The translations under genes were made by a program, and so were the position numbers. From assembly GCF_000344685.1 (NCBI RefSeq), contig NW_006920423.1, forward strand, positions 690,736 to 754,735: a stretch of DNA of 64,000 nucleotides. The letters run 5' to 3'. The notes under the pieces were generated by a model, which saw only the letters and a program-made list of their open reading frames with translations, made no database searches and had not been told where the DNA came from. Of this stretch, positions 46,834-58,731 are shown piece after piece. Each line of letters opens with the position of its first letter. The first letter of the stretch is position 1. Source of the stretch: Gloeophyllum trabeum ATCC 11539. Lineage: Eukaryota > Basidiomycota > Agaricomycetes > Gloeophyllales > Gloeophyllaceae.

Positions 46834-47540
46834 GGTGTCCAGGATCGGGTGGATAGCATGACATCTCTGTTATAAGGGGCCGTGCCATGACTCGAGAGAA
46901 AATAGTTGAAAAGCGTGCATAGCTAAACGTCCGGCCTTACAGCATATCTTTGCATTTTCATGGCACAAAGTAGCACCGGCACGGTCGTCACATCTCCCTT
47001 TAGCAGGTCAGCCACAGGAACCCCTCCTAATGCCCATCAGTCACATTATTGCAAGCTAATCTCAGAGAAGCACTCTGAGAGACAGGCGAGGGGCACGATA
47101 CACAGCGATCGAGTGTGCTCAAAGTGACAACTCAAGAGGCATACGTGACTCGAGTCGGTAACTTATAATTACACACCTGTGTGATTCCATCAGTTACTAG
47201 GGACCACGTCCGAAGTCAGGTTTTGGCTGCCAAGTTTGCGCAACGTCCATGACACCATGCGGAACTGAATTGAAGTGGCCGCAACAGACACAAGAGGCGA
47301 AATGACGGCTCCGGTCAACCAAGAATACCTAGTCACAGTGTAGCAGATGGTTTCGCGGGGTTTGCGCCGCGGTAAGTCCGTGAAGTACCTATACGATTGT
47401 GATGAGCACTGGCAGGCATCTCTCAAGCTGGGACTCACACTACCCTGAGAGGCTGAAGGGCTTCGCCCCACTGGCAGTATCCAGTCCGGGTCGATGGAGC
47501 TGTGAATCAGGGAGACCAATCAATTGTTGGAGGGAATCTC
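46834..47540. other. Upstream region of esterase copy 1
   Basis: About 700 bp. The first 220 bp are similar to the region upstream of copy 2 (50375-50500), including a shared AGTAGCACCGG block and AGCAGGTCAGCC, so the duplicated unit included the promoter. The rest holds no supported gene. Confidence 0.55.
46870..46875 (-). promoter_or_regulatory. TTATAA core promoter element of esterase copy 1
   Basis: CTTATAACAG on the minus strand, 37 bp before the ATG. The same octamer context occurs before copies 2 and 3. Confidence 0.6.
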
Positions 47541-48040
47541 GCCGGGCGGACAGGGAATACAAAGGAGTGATGTTTGCCATCTACAAAAAGCATACAAACC
47601 GGCAGGACCTACTGGCTCGAGGAAATGACGACCTCCGTCACAGCTAGTATGAACGACGACTTGACGGTCTACCACACAATGTGAGCCCGAGCAAGCGCAA
47701 ACTTGAACTGTTCGAGTGATGAGCATACATTGCTGACCTCCGACCACTGACCAGGAACGGGCCGTCCGATTTCTGTAACACAGGAAGCATGAAGCCGTGG
47801 AATGCGATAGACCAGCTCCACGAGCTCACTTATCCGACATGACTGATGAACAAAGAGTACAGTGAAGTCCAGGACCCGCTAGCCGTGCCCTTCTTAGGGC
47901 GGATTCCGAAGATTGTCGATCAAGTGCCAGTGGGGCAAATTCCCTTATGCGACTCATGCTCATCTGGGAGGACAGACAAAGACGTATGGGAGTCAAATGG
48001 GAGCTGTCCGGCCTCTTTGACGTCTGGGGCCTGCTGGATA
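47541..48040 (+). pseudogene. Decayed proline iminopeptidase 3' half (copy 2)
   Basis: Pieces match the intact enzyme in order but in different frames: ADREYKGVMFAIYKKH, then SMNDDLTVYHTM at a former exon end, a decayed intron, NGPSDFCNTGSMK, IDQLHELTYP followed by a stop, and EVQDPLAVPFLGRIPKIV. The nucleophile half of the enzyme is absent. Stops and frameshifts mark it as dead. It sits just beyond the 3' end of esterase copy 2, as remnant 1 does for esterase copy 1, and the flanking DNA of both remnants is alike (44620-44740 and 48040-48130). Together they define a duplicated unit of esterase plus iminopeptidase. Confidence 0.78.
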
Positions 48041-48173
48041 ATCGTTGCTCGGAGTCACAGGCGGCTGTAAGGAAAGAGCGATAATATGGGTGTAAGCATG
48101 CAAGTACCCCAGGGCTACAGCAATGGTTAGCCGTTTGAACAGCAGGTAAATACTCATTTTCCGTACACTGTCC

Positions 48174-50262
48174 CTAGGCTTGCATATGGTCCTCCTCGCT
48201 GGCTATAAACGCGCACCTGAGACTCTCAGCCACCGGCTCCGCCTCCACGTAGCTCCCACTAGCCGTCGTCGTATTCTGCGGATCTTGCTGCAACACGATT
48301 CGGGACCTATTCGTGAACGTGTATTGGGGCCAGTCGGGCGAGCGAGCTAGCTTGTACGTATTGGGATTGCCTGAGCGCACAAACGAAAGCCAGTAAGCGA
48401 ATAGCTCTGATGCGAAGGCTTGCTCGACGGGTGTCATCGGCGAGAATGTCGTAGTCCCGTTGTACCTGACATGGATAAGAAGCCATTAGTGCATCGAGAG
48501 GTCAGCTGAGGAGGGGTCACGATGATGTATACCCAGTGTTAGTTCCTTGGAACATCATCCAGTTCTCAGACGCGTGTTCGACCGCGGTGTCATTGGCATT
48601 TTGAGTAGGGTTCCTCTGGTTGTAGCGATAGGTCCAAGTGTTGTTGAGCGCCGAGAAGGCGGTTCCCATGATGGTGCGCTTCGCAGAATGTGAGGGCTGA
48701 TGGAGGAAAAGGTGACGAACTACCGAACTCACTGCACATCTGACTGACGGCTCTCCCGTGGCAACCCGTGTCTGTTCGTTGGTGGAAGAGAACTCTGACG
48801 ATGGGTATAACGAGATAAGGCCTGCCAGGTCGAACTCGGTAAGCTGGGGGAAATAGGTCTGCAGTGCAGCAGCAATGGTAGATCCACTGGCTAACGTCTC
48901 GTTTGAGGTAGCCCTGTGAACGCACAATGTGAGAATCTTTCAGATTGTATAGAATTGCCTTACCCAACAATAAGGGGGACGTCTTTGAACTGTCCAAGGA
49001 GAATTGACCTTGTAGGGTAGTCCGTGATAATGGCGCCGTCAACTACTGGATGAAACGCATTATATGGCCCAGTGCTTGCGCCAAGATCAGAATGACAAGC
49101 AGGAAACGTGGTATCCCAGGGCTCACAAGTTATAATTGGTCGCATCTTGCGCACGAGCTAGCGCGCTGACGCTAGCATTTCGCAGACACGCCATTTGTTC
49201 GGGAAGGCTCCCCGAACCACAACCGGCGTAGTTCGCATAGAATTCGAACTCGGGCTGAGAGTATCTGCAAGCTTGAGACCAGGGATACATCAAGCGCACC
49301 AGATATATTACTCACGATATTCTGCTCTGGCAGAGCCACTGGAGCTCGAAAGACACTTTGGGCAATCGCGCCTGAGAATAGCGTCTGGTTTCCTTCGTTT
49401 GCGACAAGATGGAGCTCTATTGACGATCCCCCAGCGCTTTGTCCATTGATGGTGACCTTGGTCGGGTCTCCACCGAAGGCATCGATGTACTGATTGACCC
49501 ATCTGAGGGCTTGGATCTGGTCACGGAGACCAGCATTGTTATCGCCCAGAGTTCCGTTCTGGAAGTCTGAGTGCGAGAGGAAGCCGAAAGAGTCGAGCCG
49601 GTAGTAGACGGATACTATAACTACATCGGGAAACTGGTTGATCCATTGGTCAAAAGGCCAGTTGGCTGGGTTGCCATAGACGTAACCTAGTACAGTGTAA
49701 ACCAGACGAGAGGGCCCATCTAAGGAATAAGGAAGTACCTCCTCCGTGAATATAGACCAGTACTGGCACTGAAACAATTACGCTGAGCACTTCAATAGTC
49801 TTGCAGAATGTATAAACATCAGCCTACGATTGCTTCCTTTTGTCGCGCCATATGGTGTATAGATATTGACATTAAGACAATCTTCACTGCCTGCACCGCC
49901 CGCGTCACCGGCTGAGTGAGGGGTTATTCAGGTCCTTACTTATCGCCGAACGAGTTCACGACCTTACCCCCGGTGGTGCCTTGAATGCAGAAGTCAGGAT
50001 AGTGAGTCGCGTCCACAATTTGCCCATTGGCCTCTTCTGCGATACGGGTGGTATTCAATGGAACTGTCGCGCGGAATCTCAGATCGCCCAATGGAGGCTC
50101 CGCATAGGGTATCCCAAGATATGCCACTGTATTCGGATAGGACACATTTCCCCTATAACTTGCGTAGCCCGTGTTGACAATGTTGCCTGCCGCAGACTGA
50201 GCTAGAGCCGGAGCAGCCCAGAGGGCGAGTCCCATGAGGAGGGGAAGAGGTGCACCGCGCAT
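48174..50262 (-). CDS. Secreted type B carboxylesterase, array copy 2
   Basis: Very close to copy 1, with the same nine-exon plan and no stop in the exons that I traced. The signal peptide is MRGAPLPLLMGLALWAAPALAQS. The EDCLNVNIYTP signature, VLVYIHGGG, INGQSAGGSS, ATSNETL and EHASENWMMF elements are all kept, so the triad Ser-Glu-His looks complete. The core exon (about 49717-49325) reads YVYGNPANWPFDQWINQFPDVVIV onward. The stretch over the second intron is almost identical to copy 1, including the intron, while neighbouring parts differ more. The dead iminopeptidase lies at its 3' side. A TTATAA element is 47 bp before the ATG. The substrate is unknown. Confidence 0.88.
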
Positions 50263-50866
50263 CGTGTCCCGGACAGCTCAGGACCGAGTAGATAGCATGC
50301 CGGGCCTGTTATAAGCGCGATGAGCCCGGAATATATAGACCAGAAGTGCGCATAGCTAAGGGCAGCCGGGGAAAATGTCCGGATTTACTGCACTTCTGAG
50401 CATCTTCGTAGCACGAAGTAGCACCGGGACGGTCATCAGACCCTCTAGCAGGTCAGCCGCCGGAACCCTTCATGCCGGTATAAATTCCCATCAGTCGCAT
50501 ATTTGCGGGCTTATCTCGGGGAGGCAGGTAGGGCGCAGCTATGACTTAGCCTATAAGTCTCGAAAACCGAGCCAATGCGCTAAAGTGAGACTTAGAGACA
50601 CCCGTTTTTGATGATTGACCATGCCTATTGACATGTCCGTACGCTTGTATCATTCGGGAATCAAGTCTGAACGATGTAGAACTGAATTGCAGTGAACGCA
50701 ACATAGGCTACATCGCGCAAGCGGCGAAGCGACGATGCTGCAATCTTAATCAAACTTGAATGTACAAGACAGGTTCAAATGGTTGGTCGGGGCATAGGGT
50801 AGATACTGCTCAGACCCAGGAAGATCCGCCTATCGCGCTGAATACCGCATTTCATATAACCGCGAG
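50263..50866. other. Spacer between esterase copies 2 and 3
   Basis: About 600 bp. It carries the copy 2 promoter and the upstream block shared with copy 1. Unlike the other two spacers, no iminopeptidase remnant is seen. Confidence 0.55.
50309..50314 (-). promoter_or_regulatory. TTATAA core promoter element of esterase copy 2
   Basis: CTTATAACAGG on the minus strand, 47 bp upstream of the ATG; conserved with copies 1 and 3. Confidence 0.6.
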
Positions 50867-52967
50867 CTAGGCTTGCATGTGGTCTTCCTTGCCAGCCACG
50901 AAAGCACATCGGAGACTTTCCGCGACCGACTCGACTTCCGTATAACTTCCGCTAGCTGTTGTCCTGTTATGCAGGTCTTGCTGCAAGACAATTCGGGACC
51001 TATTCGTCAAAGAATACTGTGGCCAGTCGGGCGAGCGTCCTAGCTTGTACGTGTTGGGGTTGCCAGAGCGTACGAAAGAGAGCCAATAAGCGAATAGCTC
51101 CGACGCGAAGGCTTGCTCAACAGCTGTCATGGGTGAGAATGTTGAAGTCCCGTTAAACCTAAGACGGATAGGGAGCCGTGAGCAATCCGCACATCCACCA
51201 ATGAGTAGCAACCATAGAACATACCCAAGGTTCGTGCCTTGGAACATCATCCAATTCTCAGCGGAGTGCTCGACGGCGGTGTCATTAGCAGCCTGAGTAG
51301 GATTCCTCTGATTGTAGCGGTATGTCCACGTATTGTTGCGTACTGAGAGGGCTGCACCCATTATGGAGCGCTTCGACGGTCATGAGCGATCTTACGATAC
51401 GGCACATGAACTGCCAAACTTACAGCACATCTGACTGATGGTTCCCCGGTGGCAATCCTGGTTTGTTCGTCGGTAGACGAATATCCGGAGGCCGAATATA
51501 ACGAAACGAGTCCTTCAAGATCAAACTCGGTAAGCCCCGGGAAGTATGCCTTCAGTGCCGCTGGAATGGTAGGGCCATCGGCTAATGTCTCGTTGGAGGT
51601 AGCCCTGTCATGTTCAATACTTGAGAAGAGAGTAAAACGCCGCAGCGGTCAGAGACACTCCTACCCGACAATAAGGGGAACGTTTTTGAACTCTCCACGA
51701 AGAATTGATCTGGTAGGGTAGTCCGTAATGATCGCACCATCGACTATGGGTTGGAACAAATGATACCGCAAGGTGCTGGAGAAAGAGTGAGCAACATATC
51801 CAGTACAATACAACACAAGACTCACTCATTGTAGTGAGCCGCGTCCTGAGCCCTAGCCAAGGTGCCGATGCTGGTATTGCGAAGGCACGCCATTTGCTCG
51901 GCTAGACCCCCCGAGCCGCAGCCAGCGTAGTTGGCATAAAAGTCAAACTCCGGCTAACCGCGGTCAAAGACGTCAGACTAACAGAGTAATCAAATGGGTC
52001 AGACCAGTTGCTTACCACGGTCTCCTCAGGCAGTGCAACCGGAGTCCGGTACACGCTCTGCGCAATCGCGCCTGAGAATAGCGTCTGGTTTCCTTCGTTC
52101 GCGACCAGGTGGAGCTCTACTGATGACCCGCCAGCGCTCTGCCCGTCGATGGTAACCTTCCCTGGATCACCACCGAAGGCGTCAATGTACTGGTTAATCC
52201 ATCTGAGTGCCTGTATTTGGTCACGGAAGCCAGCGTTATTATCTCCCAGAGTTCCGTTACGGAAATCGGGGTGCGAGAGGAAGCCAAACGAGTCAAGGCG
52301 ATAGTAGACGGCTACGATGACTACGTAGGGATATTGGTTTATCCATTGGTCGAAGGGTGTGGTGGACGGGCTGCCATAGAAATAGCCTAGCACATTGTGA
52401 GCGAGTGGTTTGATCACAGGAAAGGTAAGAAGTACCTCCGCCATGAACATAGACCAGCACCGGCACTGTAGGGGAGCCAGAGTTAATGTTAGTCCGCTCT
52501 TGTGGAAGGGAAGCGCTTGAACATACAGTTGCTTCCTCTGGTAGCACCGTACGGTGCATATATATTGAGATTGAGACAGTCCTCGCTTCCAGCACCGCCA
52601 GCGTCTCCGGCTGTGCAAACATGTCGGTCAGCCCGTAGTGTTCATTGATCGAGTGCATGGCATTACCTCCCGTTGAGCCTTGAATACAGAATTCAGGGTA
52701 TCGGGTCGCGTCTACGACCTGTCCGTTGGCCTCCCACGCAACTCGTGTGGTGTTCAGCGGAACAGGGGCACGGAACCTCAGTTCGTCCAAGGGGGGCTCG
52801 GCATACGGTACTCCAAGGTACGCAACCGTGTTCGAGTAGGATACGTTCCCCCTGTAACTTGCGTAACCGGTGTTGACGATGTCGCCGGCCGTGGACTGAG
52901 CCGCGATCCCACAGGCGAACACGATAACACCCGTCAAGAGGCGAATGCCTTCCAGAGAACCGCGCAT
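50867..52967 (-). CDS. Secreted type B carboxylesterase, array copy 3
   Basis: A more diverged member of the array with the same exon plan. The signal peptide is LLTGVIVFACGIAAQS. The second exon keeps EDCLNLNIYAP, the third VLVYVHGGG and the core exon IDGQSAGGSSVELHLVANEG; the His region reads VEHSAENWMMF and the Glu region ATSNETL. Splice sites could be placed between all parts without a stop. The C-terminus ends KEDHMQA as in copies 1 and 2. Differences are spread over the gene (FYGSPSTTPFDQW in place of VYGNPANWPFDQW), so this duplication is older than that of copies 1 and 2. A TTATAA element is 47 bp upstream. Confidence 0.85.
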
Positions 52968-53013
52968 CTTGTCCAGGAGGGCTTAAACTGGGATGGATGG
53001 CATCGCGGTCCTG

Positions 53014-53019
53014 TTATAA
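53014..53019 (-). promoter_or_regulatory. TTATAA core promoter element of esterase copy 3
   Basis: CTTATAACAGG on the minus strand, 47 bp before the ATG, matching copy 2 in spacing. Confidence 0.6.
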
Positions 53020-54011
53020 GGGAATCGCATGAGTCAATGTTGGAGGGGGTGCGCTCAGAGCGGGGCCGCACAGAGGATTAGTAAGTCGATATGTCTGCTA
53101 TCGTTGCCTAGTGCGGCAGATATCAAGGTCAGTTGGCGAGGCGTTTCATGTCGTTGCAATGACCGAGTGTGAGTGCTTCGATATGCTGACTCTGCCGGCG
53201 CGTGCGTCATGCAATATTCCAGCATCGCAGATAATGACAAGATGGGCTCACCATCCCGGACTCGGCTGCCATCGGCATACGTGCACATCTATATATTATC
53301 GTTAGTCACGGCCTAAGTGGAATGTCCAATGTCCAATGCCCAAAGAGCCCTACCACGTAAATGCGAGTCAAACCCCCAGGTAGCGGATGTGTATGAAATA
53401 TATGCGTTTCATGACACATGCTCGGAGTTGAGGCGGTTGGACGCGGGCTACGGCGGGCAGGGTCCTTCACCACCACAAGGATCTACGCGGTTCAGCGAAC
53501 ATACGGATATACCCACGCGCGAGTCCTCGATTGTTTCTTACCTGACCCCTCGGTTCCGACGTCGTTGAGGTACATAGCATAAGGTCCGAGCCAACCTCGG
53601 ACAATAATAAGATCGATGTCGGAAATTCGACAGATCCATCTACCTGAGTAGTAACCAACGTATGTAAGGCACAGTGGTTATCATGGTTTCTGTGAGGTTC
53701 CGATGCCAGGCATGTTATATATTTGAACGAATGCTAGGAGATGCTAGGACGACTTCAAGTTGGACTGTCAATGAACCCGCAACTCACAGCCAGAGATTGA
53801 GTTACTGCGGCTATGTATGGAGCTGGAGACCGGCCCACAAACAGACATGTCGATAATGGCAGCTCATTCGAATTCGGTCGCTGCTCGTTGAACACGAACT
53901 CTGGATGCCGGAGACTAGAGAGAGACTAGAGAAATTTAAAGCGATATCGTCGCGACAAGGACGAAGTGGCTAAATTTGGAACTTCAGAGTTCGAGGCATA
54001 GTATGTAATAC

Positions 54012-54016
54012 TAATA
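54012..54016. repeat. Left target-site duplication (TAATA)
   Basis: TAATA directly precedes the left inverted repeat and recurs at 55226-55230 directly after the right one. Confidence 0.7.
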
Positions 54017-55225
54017 GGGGTGCTCAAAAATTGATCGTTCGCGTTCGATCGTTGTGCAGCAATCCCAGAATGGCCGGTACAATTCGTCAAAGACGAACGA
54101 ACGACCGAAATTATTCAATGCACGCTGATCGTTCGCGTTCGCGCGTAGTATTGGACCGGAGTTTAAATAAACCATTAGCTCGAAATACGGTACGGATTTC
54201 CACGGTCAGCGGAGTTCCAACTGCGACAGCAATCGTAGCAAAGTCGTACTATCATTGGGGGGGAGTTTGACACGGGTATTGGGTTTGACAAAACGACAAA
54301 TCGCTCGTAGCTCTTTCCACATCCCATATTCAGCTTCACCAATTGGCATACGTATGAGCATGCATCTACTTTTCATGTCTCTAAGCTCAGAATAATTTAT
54401 TTCTCCTCGCTTCGTCCGTGAACACACAAAACACGCTGATATACCTGTACTGGGGAATGCATTCGGAGAGATCTCCTGAACGGTGTGTCCCAAAACCTTA
54501 GAACAACATAAAGAATACATCCTTACAGTTCTTAACTGCCTGTTCGTCAAGCCCGATATGCACGAGGTGGAGGAATTCCCTTGCTAGACGTCAGGTAGGT
54601 GTTTGTCAAACACTCTATCGAGACAGGGCGTGACTGTGGAATCCAAGCGGAGCTTGAATGCGCATTCGCGTGTGCATGCGCCGACGACCCCAGTGGGTCT
54701 TGCACTCAATGCTTCCTTGGATAGCACTTACTATACAATCTGTAATTATGTTCTCACAAATAAAATGAGCTGCTGCAGACGATTTTTCCATCCCCTGCTG
54801 TAGTATGTGCACAACCGAAGGGCCAGGCGTATTCAGCCCAGGTGCTCCCGATAGGGAATGCCGTCTGGAGATTGCCGCAGCCGGTGTGACACTTCCGTTA
54901 CTGATTGTCAAACTCTCCCCCCAGTGTAAGCGAAATCGTGCCGAAACCAGTATTTTGCTGCCGGAATAGTCTGTACACAGGATATCTGTAAGGACGTTTT
55001 GATATTATGATAGAACGCGCAATTTTGCATCGACTCGTCAAAACAGCGCCCGAATACGTTTGAATTTGAAGGAGATACGAGCTTAACAATGAAATATTGT
55101 CAAACTCCCCCCCAATGATAGTAGTTCGTTGAGTTCGTCCTCTGTGAGCGACGGATCTGGCGGTCAGTCCACTTTAGGATTGCTGCACAACGATCGAACG
55201 CGAACGATCAATTTTTGAGCACCCC
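54017..55225. mobile_element. Non-autonomous DNA transposon with 49-bp perfect terminal inverted repeats
   Basis: The 1,209-bp element begins GGGGTGCTCAAAAATTGATC at 54017 and ends with the exact inverse at 55225; 49 bp pair without a mismatch (54017-54065 with 55177-55225). A 5-bp direct repeat TAATA flanks it. Inside there is a second inverted pair of 26 bp (54247-54272 with 55098-55123) around a run of seven G/C, and a further partial copy of the inner motif near 54905. No transposase ORF is present, so it must be moved by an enzyme encoded elsewhere. The intact ends point to recent movement. The superfamily is open: 5-bp duplication and a GGGG start do not match the commonest fungal classes. 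Confidence 0.85.
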
Positions 55226-55230
55226 TAATA
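55226..55230. repeat. Right target-site duplication (TAATA)
   Basis: Second copy of the 5-bp target duplication, directly after the right inverted repeat. Confidence 0.7.
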
Positions 55231-55608
55231 GCACCAGTTTCCCCTGTTCCCGAAGGCCGATGCGACACGATCGTAGCAAAGATGTGCGTAGAACGTTAGA
55301 AATGCCGTCCAGGAGGTAGGACGTCAATATAATAAAGCAATTGCAAGACATCAACACGCGTCGCGACATGGTGCATGGTTCCACACGAGCGAGAAATTGG
55401 CGGTGTTGTGGATCACCGCAGGACAGACAACGTAGGGTCAAAAAGATTCATAGGCAGGACTGCCAGATTGCTTTGATGGGAACGTTGACCTGATCGCAAG
55501 CAAGCGCCCGATAGCCACAAATCTTCCCGTATGGGTCATATCGCCAAGTACGCTGAACTAAGTAGTACCTATGCAACCTCTAGACAGCCGCCTTCGCATC
55601 ACCTCATT
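55231..55608. other. Spacer between the element and esterase copy 4
   Basis: 378 bp with no supported ORF. Confidence 0.5.
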
Positions 55609-57686
55609 TCACGCTTGCATATGATCCAGCTTGCCCACAAACTCGCACCTTGTCCGCTCAACATCTGGTTCAATCTCCACGAAGCTCCCGCTCTCGGTGC
55701 TCGAGTTTGGCGGACCCTCCTGCAGCACAATCCGGTTGCGCGCTGCAGTACTATACTGCGACCATTCGGGCGAGCGGTCAAGTTTGTACGTGTTAGGGTC
55801 GCCCGAGTGTATGAAAGAGAGCCAGTACGCGATCAGCTCTGCGGCAAAAGCTTGCTCGACAGGCGTCAGCCGCGTGAACGTTGTCGTTCCGTTAAACCTA
55901 TCAGCGATGGAAAGAATATGAGAGAAAGCCAAGAACCCAGAGAAAGACAAGTAAACCTACCCAGTGCTCGTCCCCTCGAACATCATGTAATTCTCTGATG
56001 CATGCTCTACCGCAGTGTCGCCCGGCGGATTAGCAAGGCTTACCTGGTTGTAACGGTATGCCCAAGCTTTGTCGATCGCTGAGACGGCTTCACCCATTAT
56101 CGTGCGCTCGAAAGAACATATGAACTGCTGCACGGGAATCTTTAGCTTCTTGGCTCACCGGGCACCGCACAGATGGGTCTCCTAAGGCCGTGCGCGTCTG
56201 TTAGTCTGTAGACACGAAGTCCGATGCAGGGTATAGTGCGACGAGGTCATCAATCTCTGCGTCGGTGAGCTCGGGGAAGTAAGACTTCAAGGCCTCGGGT
56301 ATGGAGGCGCCGTTTGCCAACGTCTCGTTGGAGACAGCACTGCCGATACCGATACTTCAAATGAGTGCCTTTGACACAGCAGCAGGAACGCAACCTTTAC
56401 CCAACAATCACGGGGACCTTCTTGAATTGCCCACTGCGGAACAACCGCCTGGGATAGTCGGTGAAGACGGTTCCGTCTAGTACAGGGCGGGATCCCCTGT
56501 AGGACCCGGTGCTGAAGTCAAGATCAGTGATTCGATGATACTCCAAGACCCACGAACCACTGACTAGTTGTACATAACGGCGTCTTGGGCACGTGCCAAT
56601 GTACTGACGCTCGCATTCCGCAGGCAGGCCATCTGCTCCGCCAGGCTACCACTGCCACATCTGGAGAAGTTGGCGTAGAAGTCGAAGTTACCCTTTGTGT
56701 TAACAATTATACTCGCGGAAGAAAAACGATTTAGGGCACAGGATAGGTACGACAGTCTGCTCAGGCGGCACCAATGGGAATCGGTAAACACTCTGGGCAA
56801 TGGCACCAGAGAACAGCGGCTTACCCCCTTCATTTGCAATTAGATGCAGCTCCACCGCAGATCCCCCAGCGCTCTCCCCATTGATAGTCACCTTCGTGGG
56901 ATCCCCACGAAATGTATCAATATACTGGCTTATCCATTTCAAAGCCTGGATCTGGTCCAGAAAGCCAACATTGCTGCGAAATCCGGGTGTGCGAAGAAGC
57001 CGAGAGCGTCGAGCCGGTAACACGCGGAGACTACGACTACGTTGGGCTCTGGTGGATCCAATGGTCAAACGGCCAGTTAGCGGGGTTGCCGAAGAACCAG
57101 CCTGGATGGGAGTGGTACATGAAAGCAGTAACCTCGAAAATCATAGAAATTACCTCCGCCATGAAAATAGACCAGAACGGGCACTATGATTTTCAACGCA
57201 GTCAACATCGAGGGCGTCTAATCGTGTTCAGATATCACGACGCACAGTTACTTCCTTTTGTAGTACCGTAAGGTGCGTATACGTTCAGGGTGAGACAGTC
57301 TTCCATCCCTGCACCATCTGGCTCCCCGGCTATGTATACATGTTGTCAATCCACTGGAATCCCCCAAAGAATTCACAGCACTAACGTCCACTGGACCCCT
57401 GGACGCAAAAATTGGGTTACTTAGTCGCGTTCACGACTTGTCCGCCCGCCGCGTCCGCTACCCGGGTGGTATACAAGGGCAGCGGTGCACGCCACCGTAG
57501 GTTTCCCGACGGAGGCTCGGCATATGGGATCCCGAGGTATGCGGCTGTGTCTGGGTAGGAGACGTTACCCGTATAGCTCGCGTAGCCCGAGTTGACGATA
57601 TTTCCCGCTGGTGATTGTGATTGAGCCAGAACCTGAGAAGCATAAAGCGCGAGAGCGAGTAAGAAGCGGGAGCTTGCACCGCGCAT
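55609..57686 (-). pseudogene. Type B carboxylesterase, array copy 4 (pseudogene)
   Basis: The signal peptide and start (MRGASSRFLLALALYASQVLAQS) and most exons are recognisable, including NGESAGGSAVELHLIANEG and the C-terminal ASVEQAF-like part. The first exon carries an in-frame TAA near 57418, where the other copies have Tyr (ATRYPDF). In the core exon the frame is lost between the HQ-like segment near 57060 and VVVVSACYRLD, and a deletion removes residues after FFAHPDF (GTLGDNNAGF in the other copies). The TTATAA promoter element of the other copies is missing. At least three independent lesions make it non-functional. The reading frame of several exons survives, so the decay is not very old. 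No attempt is made to restore it. Confidence 0.82.
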
Positions 57687-58731
57687 CTTGTCCGAGTGCC
57701 CTGGACAGGCTCGGGGTTCAAACCCAGAAGGATATTACCCTCATATGACCTATGGCTAAGCAAATTCAGAGGAGAAGCATCTATGATCCCGCCTTGCACA
57801 AGGCTCATTGTTCCAGTTCTCGTGATTTGCATATTCATGTTCCTTATTCCCTACCGCGCAGGATGCGAGGAAGGCGACATGAACTCCCGCAGAGTCGCAC
57901 TTCGCGCCTGTCATCAGACCAGCGGGGAGAACCGTTGATACCGCGAACGTCCCCCGCATCAGTCATAGGTTTTCGTCAAGGAAATCTCGCCCAAGGCTTG
58001 CATACAAGGATACGTCAGGTTTCCAGCGATTGAGGTTGTGGAGACGGAAAACAGACTTGCGCAGAGCAACCGTCGCAAGTCGAGTCGCGTCGACGTTCTG
58101 GAGAATATCACATGCGAGGATATCAGTTACACATCCTGCAATTCATGGTGTAGACGACAACGGTGAATAAGCATCCAAGAAAATGCACGCGAGTGAAGAA
58201 CTATCCGCTACGAGAGCCGAGAGCTCTCATTGGAAGTCGTGGTTCGCGAGAGCTGTAGACTAGCCAGTGCCATACTCTAAGTCATCCCCGTGCACCCTTG
58301 ATGAGACCAAAAGAGTCCGTAAGCCTGGCAGTCTTGAAAGAATCTGCTATTTGAAACCAAGGCCAATTGTATTGAAGCAAAAGATACGAGTCCTGAACAC
58401 GCTGGATCCTTCGACGAATTTCTGACATTGACGAGCACCGAGCTCATCGCAACCTGCATCACAGATATCCTCTTCCGCAGAGATTAGACATAATCCCCTT
58501 GAATGTCGTGCACCGGATGCAGGATTTGTGGAATATAGCGATGATAATAAAGCGAGCACGAGAAGACGATGTAGATGTAGCAGATCAAGCTAGATAGACG
58601 GCACTCCCCGAGTGCCTTCACGCATCTGACTCGGATTGTGTATGCAGACTCGACTCAGGCTTTCCTTTCCCCTCAGACGCGGTATATACTTTCCTCGAGC
58701 ACGATTACGAACACCTTTAGCGAGAAGAGGC
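57687..58731. other. Intergenic stretch without a supported gene
   Basis: About 1 kb between the esterase pseudogene and the threonyl-tRNA synthetase gene. A GGTATATAC string at about 58680 lies some 50 nt before the synthetase ATG and may be its core promoter. Confidence 0.5.

Larger units (their letters stand above)
52968..54016. other. Spacer upstream of esterase copy 3
   Basis: About 1 kb with the copy 3 promoter and no supported ORF. It ends at the left target-site copy of the inverted-repeat element. Confidence 0.5.

Noticed and set aside
54017..55225. Tc1/mariner insertion at a TA site
   Set aside because: TA does flank both ends, but the match extends to the 5-bp TAATA on both sides, which is unlikely by chance for a 2-bp duplication.
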